Source: Rotaria socialis | Lineage: Eukaryota; Rotifera; Eurotatoria; Philodinida; Philodinidae | Assembly: GCA_905331475.1 (NCBI GenBank) | Contig: CAJNYU010002382.1 | Coordinates: forward strand, 1-64,000 | Length of the DNA stretch: 64,000 nucleotides | Reading direction: 5' to 3' | Shown: positions 24,686-36,288 of the stretch, piece by piece | Numbering within the stretch: the stretch's first letter is position 1 | How the letters are laid out: every line of letters starts with the position of its first letter | Translations under genes and position numbers: made by a program | The notes under the pieces: model-generated | What the model was told of the DNA's origin: nothing | What the model saw: only the letters and a program-made list of their open reading frames with translations | Database searches by the model: none

Positions 24686-25760
24686 GCTTAGAATCCTGTT
24701 TCATGACGAAAAGGTAGGCTTCCATGATGTAAAATAGTTATCCGAACGATTCTCACAGTCTTAGTGACTTTTTCGATAGGCCCAGGTTCAGGTGTGAACT
24801 CATTTTCGGCCACGAAAAGTGTGGTTGCATCCATAACGAAAGATGCTTAGAATCCTGCTTCATGACGAAAAGCTACGTTCCGATGATGTAAAATAATTAT
24901 CCGAACGATTCTCAAAGTCTTAGTGAATTTTTCGATAGGCCCAGGTACAGCTGTGGACTCATTTTCGGCCACGAAAAGTGTGGTTGCATCCGTAACGAAA
25001 GATGCTTAGAATCCTGTTTGAAGAGGAAAATGTACGTGGAAATCATCCAGAAACATTATCCGAACGATTCTGTGCGACTGTTACAATCTTTTCATTTTTT
25101 TGCAAAAGGATAACTGGAGCGATGTTCTTTCACCTGTTTTCTTAACGCAAGGTCCATTTTATAGGTTTTCAAATTAATCAATCGATGAAATGTAAGTCGT
25201 GAGGATCCAGAATTACATTCGTATGCATCTTGTATTAATTACTAATTATTTCGATGGGTGCAAAATGATGTTTCGACCGATTTTGGGTTAATTAGTGTGA
25301 CCAGTTACTATTCTTTAATGATGTTTAGAATTATAAGAACTGATGACAAAGTTAGTGTTGATGATCCCGAACGACATTCAGATGCATTTTCTATTAATTA
25401 TGAATGATTGCGATGGGTGGAAAATGATCTTTGGACCGATTTTCGGTTAATTATTGTGACCAGTTACTACTCTTTAGTGATGTTTAGAATTATAATAATT
25501 GATGACAAAGTTAGTGTTGATGATCCCGAATTACATTCAGATGCATTTTCTATTAATTATCAATGATTTCGATACGTGCAAAATGGTGCGTGGAGCGATT
25601 TTCTATGAATTAATCTGCCCAATTATTACCGTTCAATGATCTTTAGAATTATAATAATTGATGACAAGGTTAGTGTTGATGATCCCGAATGACATTCAGA
25701 TGCATTTTCTATTAATTACCAATGATTTCGATGGGTGGAAAATGATGTCAGGGCGATGTT
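24686..25760 (+). repeat. 159-bp satellite array, about 6.8 copies
   Basis: GCTTAGAATCCTG recurs at 24686, 24845 and 25004. GATGATCCCGAA or its variants recur at 25201, 25360, 25519 and 25678. Every step is exactly 159 bp. The two halves look different at first. They share aligned blocks (GATGxTTAGAAT; CGATG...AAAAT...GAxCGATT), and these blocks stay in register across the junction: 25001 to 25320 is 319 bp, two periods plus one base. It is one array of two diverged subfamilies. Confidence 0.8.
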
Positions 25761-26390
25761 TTCAAGAAGTGAAATGCAAGAAGATGGCGCAGTGAGCTGC
25801 TTGGTTTTGTGTTTAATGAATACGATTTGTAGTAGGTTGGTTTCGGATTATTCTAAGTGTGGACATTAGTGAGTCAAATGTTGTTGGTTTCGGGTTACAA
25901 TTTTTTTGGGTGATTGCTGTTGGGAAAAATGTTTGTTGTGGACCCGTTTGAGTGGTGAGGTTTTGGATTATGTTGTGATTATTGATCAGGCGTTATGGTT
26001 TCGGTTGGTGTGCGTGTGTTTGAAGACTATAGTTGATTCACGTTTTGATTCAAGAACGCTTGTATGAGAGATTTTTTATGAGGTCCTTGTCGTCGGAATT
26101 GGATGGAATCCGGTCAAATGTGTGATGAAACGGGCATCATCCGGTAGTCCGAGTGGATCGGTTGCGACAATGTTCGGTTGTATTATCCGGCAGGAAACGA
26201 CCGGATCATTTTCCTTTGAATTCCGACGGGGTTTCCGGGAGCAAAGATTCCGGCGAAATCCCTGCCGGATCCTGGCAGATTTGAGTGGGAATCATGCCGT
26301 CTTCTGGTGTTATCCGGTGCCGGTTCCGACGGATCCCGACTGAATCCGGAGGCAGGATGGAGTGACTTGGGAATGATTCGTAAATTTTTC
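25761..26390. other. GT-rich then GC-rich repeat-like segment
   Basis: From 25761 to about 26090 the sequence is rich in G and T. From 26100 to 26350 it is markedly GC-richer than its surroundings, full of CCGG and TCCGG motifs, with complementary ATCCGGCAGG (near 26188) and CCTGCCGGAT (near 26262). Frames here are open on both strands, as expected from GC content, and I do not take them as genes. A similar CCGG-rich hairpin lies at 63 kb. Confidence 0.45.
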
Positions 26391-28698
26391 ATCGTGAATA
26401 ATGGATAGAAAAGAAAATAGAATCGATATCATTGACTTTAGTATGCTTTACAGTAGTAAAATCATAAGTCTATGATGGAAAAAGATATGTTCAGATTATT
26501 TTCGTGGTACTATAACTTTTAAATAAAAAATATCAAGTTATTCCTAGTAGCAGTGTATTTTTTATATGCTCTCAGTAGTATCGAGTATATTCAAGTGAAT
26601 GAATCACTCTCGTTAAGGTGATGGTGTGGTTATTTTAACGATAACGACTGTTCTAGGGTGAATATGTAACGACACAATGAATGAGTGGAGTAGCTAACCA
26701 CCACTATCGGCAATGATGTTTATTCGCTTCATTATATACCCCGCACACGTTTATATACAAGAGAAAAGGGGAGATATAGAACAGAAAGAGAAGAAAGCAA
26801 AATCATCGGAGAATGCAATTAATATCAGCACCGTGTCAACTTGTGTTTAAGAAAACCACATAGCAAACTATCTTCTGTCAGCGACATAATTTGCTGAAGA
26901 AGACTTTATCTCGAATTTAAAATTAAGTAATAGAAGGAAGTACATTTTAGTAATATTAATTAATTGTATTCTTGCGCTGAAAATACTTGAAATTAAATTA
27001 GACGAATCGTTTCTTTTTTCTTTAGTTCAGGTATTGATAAAAAAATAGTACCGCATAAACATCATTTGTGAGAAAGATACGACACTTAAGTTGAGAATAG
27101 CGTAAGAACGTTTACTTCACGATAATCTGAATAAAGAATTCGTTCAAAGATCGAAAAACAAAAGAAAATTTAACAAGTAATATATGAAAATTATTTATAA
27201 TTTTTATTATTAAACGATACTCAAGTTTTTAGGAAAGTGTCATCGTATGAAAGAAATTTCATTAAGTATATATCAATATTTCATCATCTTCCATCTTTCA
27301 TAAAAAGTGATGTATGCATCAGTAAAAAGATTGTTTTTGGAATATCTCTATACCTCTTCAGAACTATTGATAGAAAAGCTTCTTCGCTATAAATACTCTT
27401 AGTTTCAACTCTAGTGTTTATTTTTCGAACATTATTCGATGACTCTTTTAGGCATTTTGTTTTATGGAGAGTAATAGCATGTATCATGACACCAACTGAA
27501 GAGATTCTAGCGAAGTCAAACATGATATATTTAGACTAGCTTTCATATCATGATAATGTTTAACTTTAAATGCAGAATGTTTTTTTCAACTACCCCAGAG
27601 ATAGTTCATATTTTGAGTGAGTAAAATTTTCAGTGAGATTGACCGTTGTATCCAAATATAATCAATCGTTTTAGCAAAGAGTCCAAGCTATTACTTCGTA
27701 ATATCGGATCGAACTGATGCAATATATAATGCTGATTCCAGAAATAATACATAATTTGCATCGAAAACTATTTTCCGTAGTTAAGAAGTCAAAATACCGT
27801 AGTGAGAAAAATGAAATTCATTTTAAACTAAATTGAAATTTCTCAATGCATTGGAATTTAGAGTATTATATACTATAGCTAAAGAGTTACCAATAAGTGT
27901 AATCTCTTGGCTTATTCAAGGCTCTATTTCTGATAACAATTGACGATGGGTGAACTCTTCTATGCTTATCAGTAGTATCGAGTACAGAAAAATTCTTAAG
28001 AAGAAAAAATTTCAAATAATCGACGCATGCCACTTTTTTTATTAACAATAGAATGACCAAAAAATTCTGAGTATATTAATCTTTAACCGGTTAGCAGCTA
28101 TACAAACTGTAGAAAAAACGTTTTCTCTTAAGAATCCAATAACAAAAGGATCGCTATAATTTGCCACTGATACTCTCTTGTAGACGTGTACTTTCATAAC
28201 AGTGAATTAAATATCGTTTCTTTAAATTTTTCTAAAATTAATCTTAATCATATATTATTCGATGCGCTATGATTTGCCCTGCAATAGTGTATCGGTTTGT
28301 TTTTATCCCAAGTCAAACAATCCGATGTTAGATCTTATTACATCAGATATTATCACACACAAAAACGTAGTCTCTGAAACCTTACGTTAATTCTTCCAAT
28401 AAGACTCTTGAAAGATCTTACTATTGAAAAAAAAAATTCCTATAAAATAAGAGTCATATAATACTACGGCGTAGTAAGATCTTTCAAGAATCTGATAGTA
28501 CAAACTAATGTAAGATTTCAGCGGTTACGATTTTCATACGATTTGTTCTCAAATCCCACAATATCATACAAGACTATATGTACGAATCGAATGAAAGTCT
28601 CGAAAGAAAGAAAGAATATTGACCGACCTCTATAAATCTCATATAAACATACAGCAGCATTTTTCTGTTTCAACCATTGTTGTAGATAATCTGAAAAA
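26391..28698. other. Intergenic stretch upstream of the P450 gene
   Basis: No supported gene. It carries the MITE at 28374-28521. The P450 ATG follows 178 bp after that element, and no TATA-like site can be singled out in such AT-rich DNA. Confidence 0.45.
28374..28521. mobile_element. 148-bp MITE-like palindrome upstream of P450
   Basis: CTTGAAAGATCTTACTA at 28407-28423 is exactly complementary to TAGTAAGATCTTTCAAG at 28472-28488. The outer CTGAAA-CTTACxTTA ends also pair, giving arms of about 50 bp. Confidence 0.6.
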
Positions 28699-30147
28699 AT
28701 GTTTATTACATTGGGATTGATTATTTTGTTGGCTGTTGTATTCTACCTGAAACAATATTGGTATGTCCTATTCAGTGAAAAACTACCACATTTTCCGCAA
28801 AGTTTTCTCACTGGAAATCTATTACTCTTGAAAGCCATGTCTCCAGCAGTAGCGTTGGCACGAGGAAGAGCGGTTTTGGGTGATCTATTTAGCTTTTATG
28901 CAGGTCCTTTTCGAATCGTTTGTCTCAATCGTATTGAACATGTTGAACAAGTCTTTAATCGGCGTCATATTTATGAACGAGACACTTTCAGTACGTCTGT
29001 TATGAAAATATTTTTACCAGATTCTTTTCGTACATTGACTGGAAATGAATGGAAATTGCGAAAAAAAATTCTATCTCAAATTTTTCGTGCACCTCCAATG
29101 GCAACATATGTATCAACTATTGTAAATGGAGCAGATGAACTTATCGAATATTGGCGGCAAGAAAAACATGTTGCAGACGATTCTGGCCGTTTGAAACCAG
29201 TAACGAAAAACGTTATATTTGACATATTTTTAAAATTGCTATTAGTTGATCCATCAATACATAAGGAATCATCCGCTGAATTTCGCCAAGTATTTTTCGA
29301 TTATGAAACCAATATCAAGAAGGCTATGAGAATAGTTTTTCTTCCCTATTGGCTAACAAAGTTATATTTAAAATTGAACAAAAACTTTCAACGAACAGAA
29401 GCAGTTCTACATTCATATATGGACCGATTTATGAATGATGCAAATAAAAGTCAAAACAATCTCATGACAGTATTATTAAGTGCAGAAGAGAACAAATTGA
29501 TGTCGAAAAAGAGTGTATACTTCGACTGTGTGGATTTCTTATCGACAGCATATGGACTCGGTGAACTGTCAATTGCTTGGTTTTTTCACTATGTTGCAAG
29601 CGCTGAACAGGTACAAATAAATATCAAGAAAGAATTAGCCAGCTTTGGAATCACCCCTAAATCTACACTAACGATTGAAGCAATAAATCAGCTTGTCTAT
29701 CTTGACTGTGTAGTGAAAGAAATACTGAGACATTCAACGGCAATTACAACTTATACTGCTCGTGTAGCTCTTGAAGATGATTACCTTGGGAACGAGCAGG
29801 AGAAAGTACCTATTCGAAAAGGTGATACTGTACTTGTTTGCACGTATAATATTCATCATGATCCAAATTATTGGAAGTTTGATCCATATGAATTCAAGCC
29901 GGAGCGTTTTCTTAATGAGGACAAGGATCATGAAGCGTATGCTTATACCCCATTTGGAGGTGGTCATCGTCTATGCATAGGGCAGAAATTAGGCCAGTTG
30001 GAATTCAAATTATTTGTCTTACGGTTGATGCAGTTTGTCACTGTTCATCGAGAAGATTGCAAAGTAAAATTAAATCCAGATCTTGGTCAAGAAGAGCTCG
30101 TAAACTTAACTGGTATTTACGTAACATTTGATAATGAAACGGCATAA
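28699..30147 (+). CDS. Cytochrome P450, single exon, 482 aa
   Basis: A membrane-anchored haem monooxygenase. Residues 1-20 form a hydrophobic N-terminal anchor typical of endoplasmic reticulum P450s. The K-helix ExxR is E341-R344 (EILR), the PERF motif is 401-404, and the haem-binding loop is FGGGHRLCIG at 419-428 with Cys426 as the axial ligand. The length is close to the usual 490-500. The I-helix oxygen-activation site is atypical: where most P450s have (A/G)Gx(D/E)T(T/S), this one reads GLGELS (286-291), so the conserved threonine is Leu290. There are no introns, unlike every other recognised gene here, which suggests retroposition or acquisition, though single-exon P450s are not rare. 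The subfamily cannot be named by eye. Confidence 0.9.
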   Translation: MFITLGLIILLAVVFYLKQYWYVLFSEKLPHFPQSFLTGNLLLLKAMSPAVALARGRAVLGDLFSFYAGPFRIVCLNRIEHVEQVFNRRHIYERDTFSTSVMKIFLPDSFRTLTGNEWKLRKKILSQIFRAPPMATYVSTIVNGADELIEYWRQEKHVADDSGRLKPVTKNVIFDIFLKLLLVDPSIHKESSAEFRQVFFDYETNIKKAMRIVFLPYWLTKLYLKLNKNFQRTEAVLHSYMDRFMNDANKSQNNLMTVLLSAEENKLMSKKSVYFDCVDFLSTAYGLGELSIAWFFHYVASAEQVQINIKKELASFGITPKSTLTIEAINQLVYLDCVVKEILRHSTAITTYTARVALEDDYLGNEQEKVPIRKGDTVLVCTYNIHHDPNYWKFDPYEFKPERFLNEDKDHEAYAYTPFGGGHRLCIGQKLGQLEFKLFVLRLMQFVTVHREDCKVKLNPDLGQEELVNLTGIYVTFDNETA

Positions 30148-33100
30148 TGATCATCTGAAAATATCGTAAAAACTATAGATGAAACCTGATAAAATTTTAT
30201 TTCTTTATCCTACTGTCACGAACTACTAAAGCCATAAGATAAAAGAAAGGCTCATATCTTGACATTTGTTTGTAAGCTTAGCAACAAATATAATTATTTC
30301 GATTTTTAGTATTTCTATCATCATATGACATATTTATATATAGCGTCGCGTTTTTTTTTTTCAAAGATATATATTTCACTTTTGATAATAATGAAAACTA
30401 AATAACTATCTACTAAAGTATGTACGAAAATAAAATCAATATCGTTTATTATTATTTAAAACTTGACTATGCCTTTTATCTATATCGGAAGATGAACCGA
30501 ACGTACGTCTGGAAAAATAATAAACAGATCATTTTTGTGAAGTTTGATTTTGAATTTTCTTAATTAGAAAAAGCCAATCAAATAAAGCATCTGCGTAGTT
30601 TAAACTTTGCATTGATCTCATTCTTTTAGACTTCTGGAGGGGCACGCATATTAGTCTACTACTTTGCTTCTCGCTGGGTGTGAAAAATGTTTTCCAATTC
30701 ATCATCGTCGTTTCTTCAGTAATTTTTGTAAAATAAAAGAAAAAATTGAGACAGGACGTCCTTGAAGATCTATAGAAACAAGACAGAAAAAAATATCAAG
30801 AAAGAGGTACCATTCAAATAGAGAATGAGAGAAGAATTCTTCTCGTGTTCATTCAATTATCTTTAAAAGTTTTTTTCTTTTTTATTCACTTAATTTCTTT
30901 GTTCATCTACTAAGAATGTAATGATTTCATTAGTGAAATGAGAACAGAAACAGTGTTTTATGATTACATCAAGCTCAATAGAATGGCATGTAGTACCAAT
31001 CCTTTAAACATGATAACAGTTGGACTCGGTCGATGTGCTTTGTATTAACCAATTGGTATACGAGGAATGAAGCAGCAAAATATGTAAGATAAAAGATGTG
31101 CATAAAAAGTTGTATCTATTTGCGAAGCACTACAAATGAATCTAGAACATTGTGATCGAGAGATAATTTCGATCGATTTTGACGACATTAATCCATTATT
31201 GATGTATATGCAATAATTGAAAGAAGACACTTTGGAAATTCAATACGATGATAAAAAAATCTATTAAAAACCTCGTTGACTATTGTCATCTTCAGAATGA
31301 TTCTGATGAGCACGAAGTCAACAGAACGAAACGGAAATATTGCCACCCTTCACTGGTTTGTTGATATGCAACACCTTACTTGATCTACTCCATGGTTACG
31401 GATTATCATTAGAAAATCTCAAAAAATGTACAAAAACCGAAATTGTACCTGAGTCTTTCAATATTTTTTTCACAAGCCACACCTGTGGTATATCCCTTAA
31501 TAATTTTCCACATCAAGCTTTACTTGCTCATGATTATCGATTCTACAATCGAGATCAATAAACAGTTATAGAATACTCAAACTGTGAAATTTATAAATAT
31601 CCGCATTATGAAGATTGATCCACATCAAACGAAGTTATGAATTCACTCATCTAAACCTGCTATAAATAATATATCATATGCGTTGTATTCCTACAAACCG
31701 TAGAGATCATACAGTTTACTGTTAGGATATTAAATTATTTCGAGAATTTTCTGTCAAGTATTCATAAGCGATTTTCGCTACACTTGTCTAATGTTAAAAT
31801 TGTTAATAAGTAGCCTATAAATGGAAGATAAACTTTGCTTTAATGTAAAAATTTTTACTTTTCGAGAATTTAAAATAAAATAGTGAGATACAAAGTATAC
31901 CAAGATCGATTGTCTTTTTTTGTTATGGAATATTTAATAATTGTTGAAACTTTTATATTAAGGTTTTTTAAATGTTATCTTCAGAACGATGAAAGATATC
32001 TTCAATTCATGTAATATTTTCACCTGGAAAAAATTCACTCCAAGCAACACGATAATTATTTGATCTATCTTAGCTTCTTATAAAAGAGTACTGTTAATTT
32101 AAAGCAAAAATCTATGTTTATCAAAACTACTTCAGTTTGATGACTGACATCATCTTACAGAGCCATGATGTATCAGATTATTCTGAATAAACAAATAGAC
32201 TAAGGAATCGAACTAAAAAATGAATACTTCACACAAAATTGATATAAACTTCGTTGTCATCCAACTTGAAATAATAAATAGACAGGTATACATCTGTAGA
32301 ATGAAGTCTTGTGTTGGCATCGTAGGATACGCTATTCAATAGATTGATATTAGTTCTCAAGGATCGGGTATTCTTGTGAGTGCTTGTAATGATCTTCTAG
32401 CTGTTTAAGTTAATTCAAATCTTACTTATGTTTTCTATATTTTTCTTCTAGTAAATATTTCATTGCATTCATTTCATCTTCGGATTGCTCTAAGTAATAA
32501 GTTTCTCATATTTTCTTTTACTTTGCTATGAGAATCTAAATATATACTTTCAGAATGTCAACTTATATTTTCAAAAATAAATCATAATAATATTTAGCAA
32601 CGCCACATAACAATAGAAAACAAATCTCTGATGAGCTTTGACGATATTTATCTGTTCTTGTTCTTCATGGAAAATTATTCTGTAGCTTAAGTTCAGAATT
32701 GACATTGAGATAAAAATAATGATAAAAAAAACATTAATCATATTCGATTCGATAAATATTAGTTGAAATATAATATATTCAACAAAGCAGTAATTAACGA
32801 CGTATTAGCAATAATAATAATCAAACCAAGGGGAGTATACATTTCATTGTTCATTTTTTCTTGAAAATTCAGGCAATCGGAAAATGTAAATTCCATCAAA
32901 CCAATAAGTTTCAATGAAAAGAGAAAAAAGACTTGTTAGCGCAGCCCCTTTGGGGCTAAAATGTGGAACTCATATATATCCCTTAGGCTTACTAAAGTAA
33001 TTCAGAACAGTTCAGCTGAGAAATCTACCTTGATTTCCAAAACCGATAATTAGGTCATCGCCTATTTGCTCATGTCTGTAATGGAGTATTAATTGTTAGC

Positions 33101-34108
33101 TCGTATACTTCACAATGGCAGATACTAGTTACTATGGTCTGTAATGGGCAAGTATTGCTTTTTTCGTGTATTCTGTAATTAAAGAAAAGAATAGCAGCCT
33201 AATTAGTGAAGCTCCTAATTAGCACAATTTTCTTCGAAAATATATGCGAGTACCACAAAATCATTTCAATTGAACTATTTTAGTCGTTCGTAGGGACGTC
33301 ACCAGAAAAAATTGGAGGGGGGGGGGGGGGGGGGGGGGCCCCATAGACCCCCTGGTTATGCCCCTAGTCGTTCGTAAGTATTCATTGAATGCAACACGAT
33401 TTTATTTTCATAACTTATTATGACCATAAATGATGGTAGTCGATTCTAACATTGAGCATTGTTCATACAAACTGTCTCGTTTTGCATGGCTCAACTAAAT
33501 TACTCCATCCTTCACAATAGACATCAAAGTACGATAGGAATCAGGCATATCAAATAGATTGACATGCACAAAATAGAATTGCTTTCAAAACCGGAAAAGA
33601 ACTTGTCTTTATCGCTTCAATCAATCGATATTCTTCAGTGTATCGTTCAAAATTTACACATTCCGAGGTGTACTGTTCAACCTTTTCGATGAATGCTCTT
33701 GTACACCTGGCGTCTCTGCTTTCAATTTTAGTTATAATGTATCAGATGATAGCAAAAAAAAAAAATTATTGTTTTGTTAAATATTAATATTCTTAAAGTT
33801 TAGACTTGATACTACTTTTAGTTTCCAAACTTCTTCATAACCATTTTATGAGCTCTTAGAATTGATATCAAATCAGAAAAAAAAACAATCATAACTTCTT
33901 ATTGCAGTCATTCAAGTGAATTCGATCATGACTTTGCTTCGCATTTTTTTTGTTTTATTGTTCTTTTTTCTTCTTTTTTTAAATCAACTGTCAATTGGTG
34001 ACAATAAAACGGAAACAAGAATAAACGATCGACAATAATGATGTTGAAAACAAACACATAAAATTACTGATCTTCTTCACTATTGTTAATAAGCAATTTT
34101 TTGATCGT
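30148..34108. other. 4-kb intergenic region
   Basis: No convincing gene. A 73-codon open frame at 31340-31561 is somewhat protein-like, but no domain or splice partner is evident. A short element with a poly-G core lies at 33281-33376. A small perfect hairpin (AGCCCC TTT GGGGCT) is near 32944. Confidence 0.45.
33281..33376. mobile_element. 72-bp mini-element with a G22 core, flanked by 12-bp direct repeats
   Basis: TAGTCGTTCGTA occurs at 33281-33292 and again at 33365-33376. The 72 bases between begin GGGACGTCACC and end GGTTATGCCCC, which are imperfect inverted repeats. The centre is an uninterrupted run of 22 G (33317-33338) followed by CCCC. It reads as a tiny DNA transposon derivative with its target-site duplication. 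Confidence 0.6.
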
Positions 34109-36288
34109 TTATTCGTTATCGCCACCTTGGATCGTTTTGAGGAAAGCTGTTTTACGTTGTTGAACACGGTTCTTGCGTGATGATCGGGCAAGTTTAACTT
34201 TGTTCCAACTAAAACACGGAAGACAATTATCGATTAATACTTCAACTAAAACAACTGAATTTCTAATTCAATTAATTACCGTTTAGCTTTAGGCGCATCA
34301 GCTTTCTGCACTTTCTTCGGTGATGCTGATGGATCAGCACGAATAGCAGCATGTGCAGCTTTATATAAAGCTTCGAACTAATGGAGAAAAAAAAATAATG
34401 AAACAAGATTTTTCTTCAAAGAATTATAAGAAACCTACTGAAGATGGTTCAACTCCAGCTTTAACAAAACGTGAAAATTGTTTAGCATAAAGATCTGCAT
34501 TTTCTTCTTTGAGTGATGTCATATAGTTAGCAACATGTAAGCCAAAAATATGTTGACGATGAACTTCAGCATCGAATTTTTTACCTTCTCGACTGTAGCC
34601 TGGAAATCGTCGAGTACTAAAAACAAAACAAATTTATTGAAATGTAATTTCCATTTCTCAAAAAAATAAAAGTTAACACGTGCATCAGAAAAAAATACTC
34701 GTCATATCAAAATCAGAAGAGATGACAGAAAAATAAACGATATTCATCATGTGCACTTCACGTCGAAAAAAAAGGCTAAAAACTGCTGTGCAAAATCAGA
34801 AAGGGGCGAAAAGTCCAATAAAGTGGAACTCTACATGTTTCGTGTTCGGATGAACTTACATATCATCAGCTTTTGCACAATCAATGTATCTTACAGAATA
34901 AAACTTAAAAAACCAAATGGATATTTGAAACTTTTCTAAGATGACTAATAATTCTATCTCTTCTATCGTTCAGTCAGCTTACACATAGTTTTCACAATGC
35001 TAACAAATAAAAAATATTTACTTACAAGCATTTAAAACTAGTCTCAAATTAATAAGACTGGGTGTCTAATCGTTACAACAAATACAAAATCAGAAAGGGG
35101 CGAAATGTCCAATAAAGTGGAACTCTACATAATTCGTGTTCCGATGAACTTACATCTCATCAGTTTTTGTATCGTTGTGTATAGTTTTCGTTCGAAAAAT
35201 ATTATATTGAATAAGTGCAAAATCAGCAAGGGGCGAAATGTCCATTAAAGTGGAACTCTACATGTTTCGTGTTCGGATGAACTTACATCTCATCAGCTTT
35301 TGCACTATTGATATATCTTTTAGAAGACAATTCTATCATGACACATAACTCCATCTATTTTAATATTCTCTTGTCTTACAAAACGTCGATTCGGTTCTAA
35401 CGAATACAAACAATTTAGTCGTTATTTTTTCAAGCTTTTGTCTAGTAGTATAAATAACAAACAAAATCAGAAAGGGGCGAAATGTCCATTAAAGTGGAAC
35501 TCTACATATTTCGCGTTCCGGTGAACTTGCATCTCATCAGCTTTTACATTGTTCATCGAGAGGAGGCTATTTACATTTTTTTTTTCATCGAAAAATTACC
35601 TGTGTGGAATATCGAGTCCACCATCTACGGCGCCTTTCAATGCACCGAAAACTTTAGCACCGGTTGTTGTACGTGCCAAACCAACATCAAGGTAGCATCG
35701 AAATGGGCGTTTTTGGCCTTCCACTGCTTCATTTTCGAATTCAGCACCTGTGATAGCAGTTGCGCCTTTGTATACATCATCAAGTTTGTATTTTTGTAAT
35801 GTACGACGAGCCAAAAGTAAACCGGTACAATAAGCAGCAGCGTAATTAGTCAAACCAAGTTTAACACCATATCGTGGTAATTCATGAGCATAAGCTGATG
35901 CTACAACATAATCACCTTCAATACGTGCATAAGCAATCTAAATAAATAAATAAATAAATAATTTTAAGAATAAAAAAATACTCATACTTGACAGATAATA
36001 TCTTTGTTTGTGAATCGAACAATTAATCGATATTTTGGTGTATTATATTTATTCTTATCTTGATGAATAAGTGCATGACGTGCGTAAAAATCAGTTTTAC
36101 CCTCTAAAGTGTAATTGTTTTAAAACGATTTTTTAACAAAAGAAAACAACAACAAATACATACGTCGACGTCGTTTCGATTTCACTTGATATCTTTTAAA
36201 GTATGCTTTGTTTTTAACGACTTTAACAAAAGCCTGATAATTAAAATAAATGTTTAAAAGCGAATAAAACAAAAAACGTTTTTACCAT
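34109..36288 (-). CDS. RPL5: 60S ribosomal protein L5 (uL18), seven exons, 300 aa
   Basis: Exons 36286-36288 (ATG alone), 36164-36233, 35988-36103, 35600-35937, 34439-34616, 34280-34377 and 34109-34208 join to 301 codons. Family landmarks are clear: [17 protein letters not shown] at the N terminus, [47 protein letters not shown] and [23 protein letters not shown], then a basic C-terminal tail. Animal RPL5 is about 297 aa, so this is full length. The protein binds 5S rRNA and, with L11, forms the central protuberance of the large subunit. The fourth intron (34617-35599) is 983 bp and carries four copies of a C/D-box snoRNA on the sense strand. The gene is divergent from DCTN3, with 225 bp between the two start codons. 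Confidence 0.95.
34788..34878 (-). ncRNA. C/D-box snoRNA, copy 1, in an RPL5 intron
   Basis: Read on the minus strand: terminal stem GUGCAAAA/UUUUGCAC, C box UGAUGA (34868-34863), D box CUGA (34799-34796). The region just before the D box is GGACUUUUCGCCCCUUU, the expected place of a 2'-O-methylation guide. Host and orientation match the known habit of snoRNAs in ribosomal protein introns. It does not look like U21, the vertebrate RPL5 snoRNA. Confidence 0.75.
35082..35172 (-). ncRNA. C/D-box snoRNA, copy 2
   Basis: Minus strand: C box UGAUGA (35162-35157), D box CUGA (35093-35090). The stem is AUACAAAA/UUUUGUAU. It differs from copy 1 at paired positions but still pairs, which supports a functional stem. 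The pre-D-box guide is GGACAUUUCGCCCCUUU. Confidence 0.75.
35215..35305 (-). ncRNA. C/D-box snoRNA, copy 3
   Basis: Minus strand: stem GUGCAAAA/UUUUGCAC, C box UGAUGA and D box CUGA all present. One guide-side change gives CCCCUUG before CUGA. It is only 42 bp from copy 2. Confidence 0.75.
35459..35549 (-). ncRNA. C/D-box snoRNA, copy 4
   Basis: Minus strand: C box UGAUGA and D box CUGA are intact and the guide matches copy 2. The terminal stem is weaker and the upstream half carries several substitutions (GUUCACCGGAACGCGAAAU). It is nearest the upstream exon (35600). Confidence 0.65.

Noticed and set aside
26122..26392. Protein-coding gene in the GC-rich segment
   Set aside because: Open frames exist on both strands because stop codons are rare at that GC content. 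The sequence is built of repeated CCGG motifs and inverted arms.
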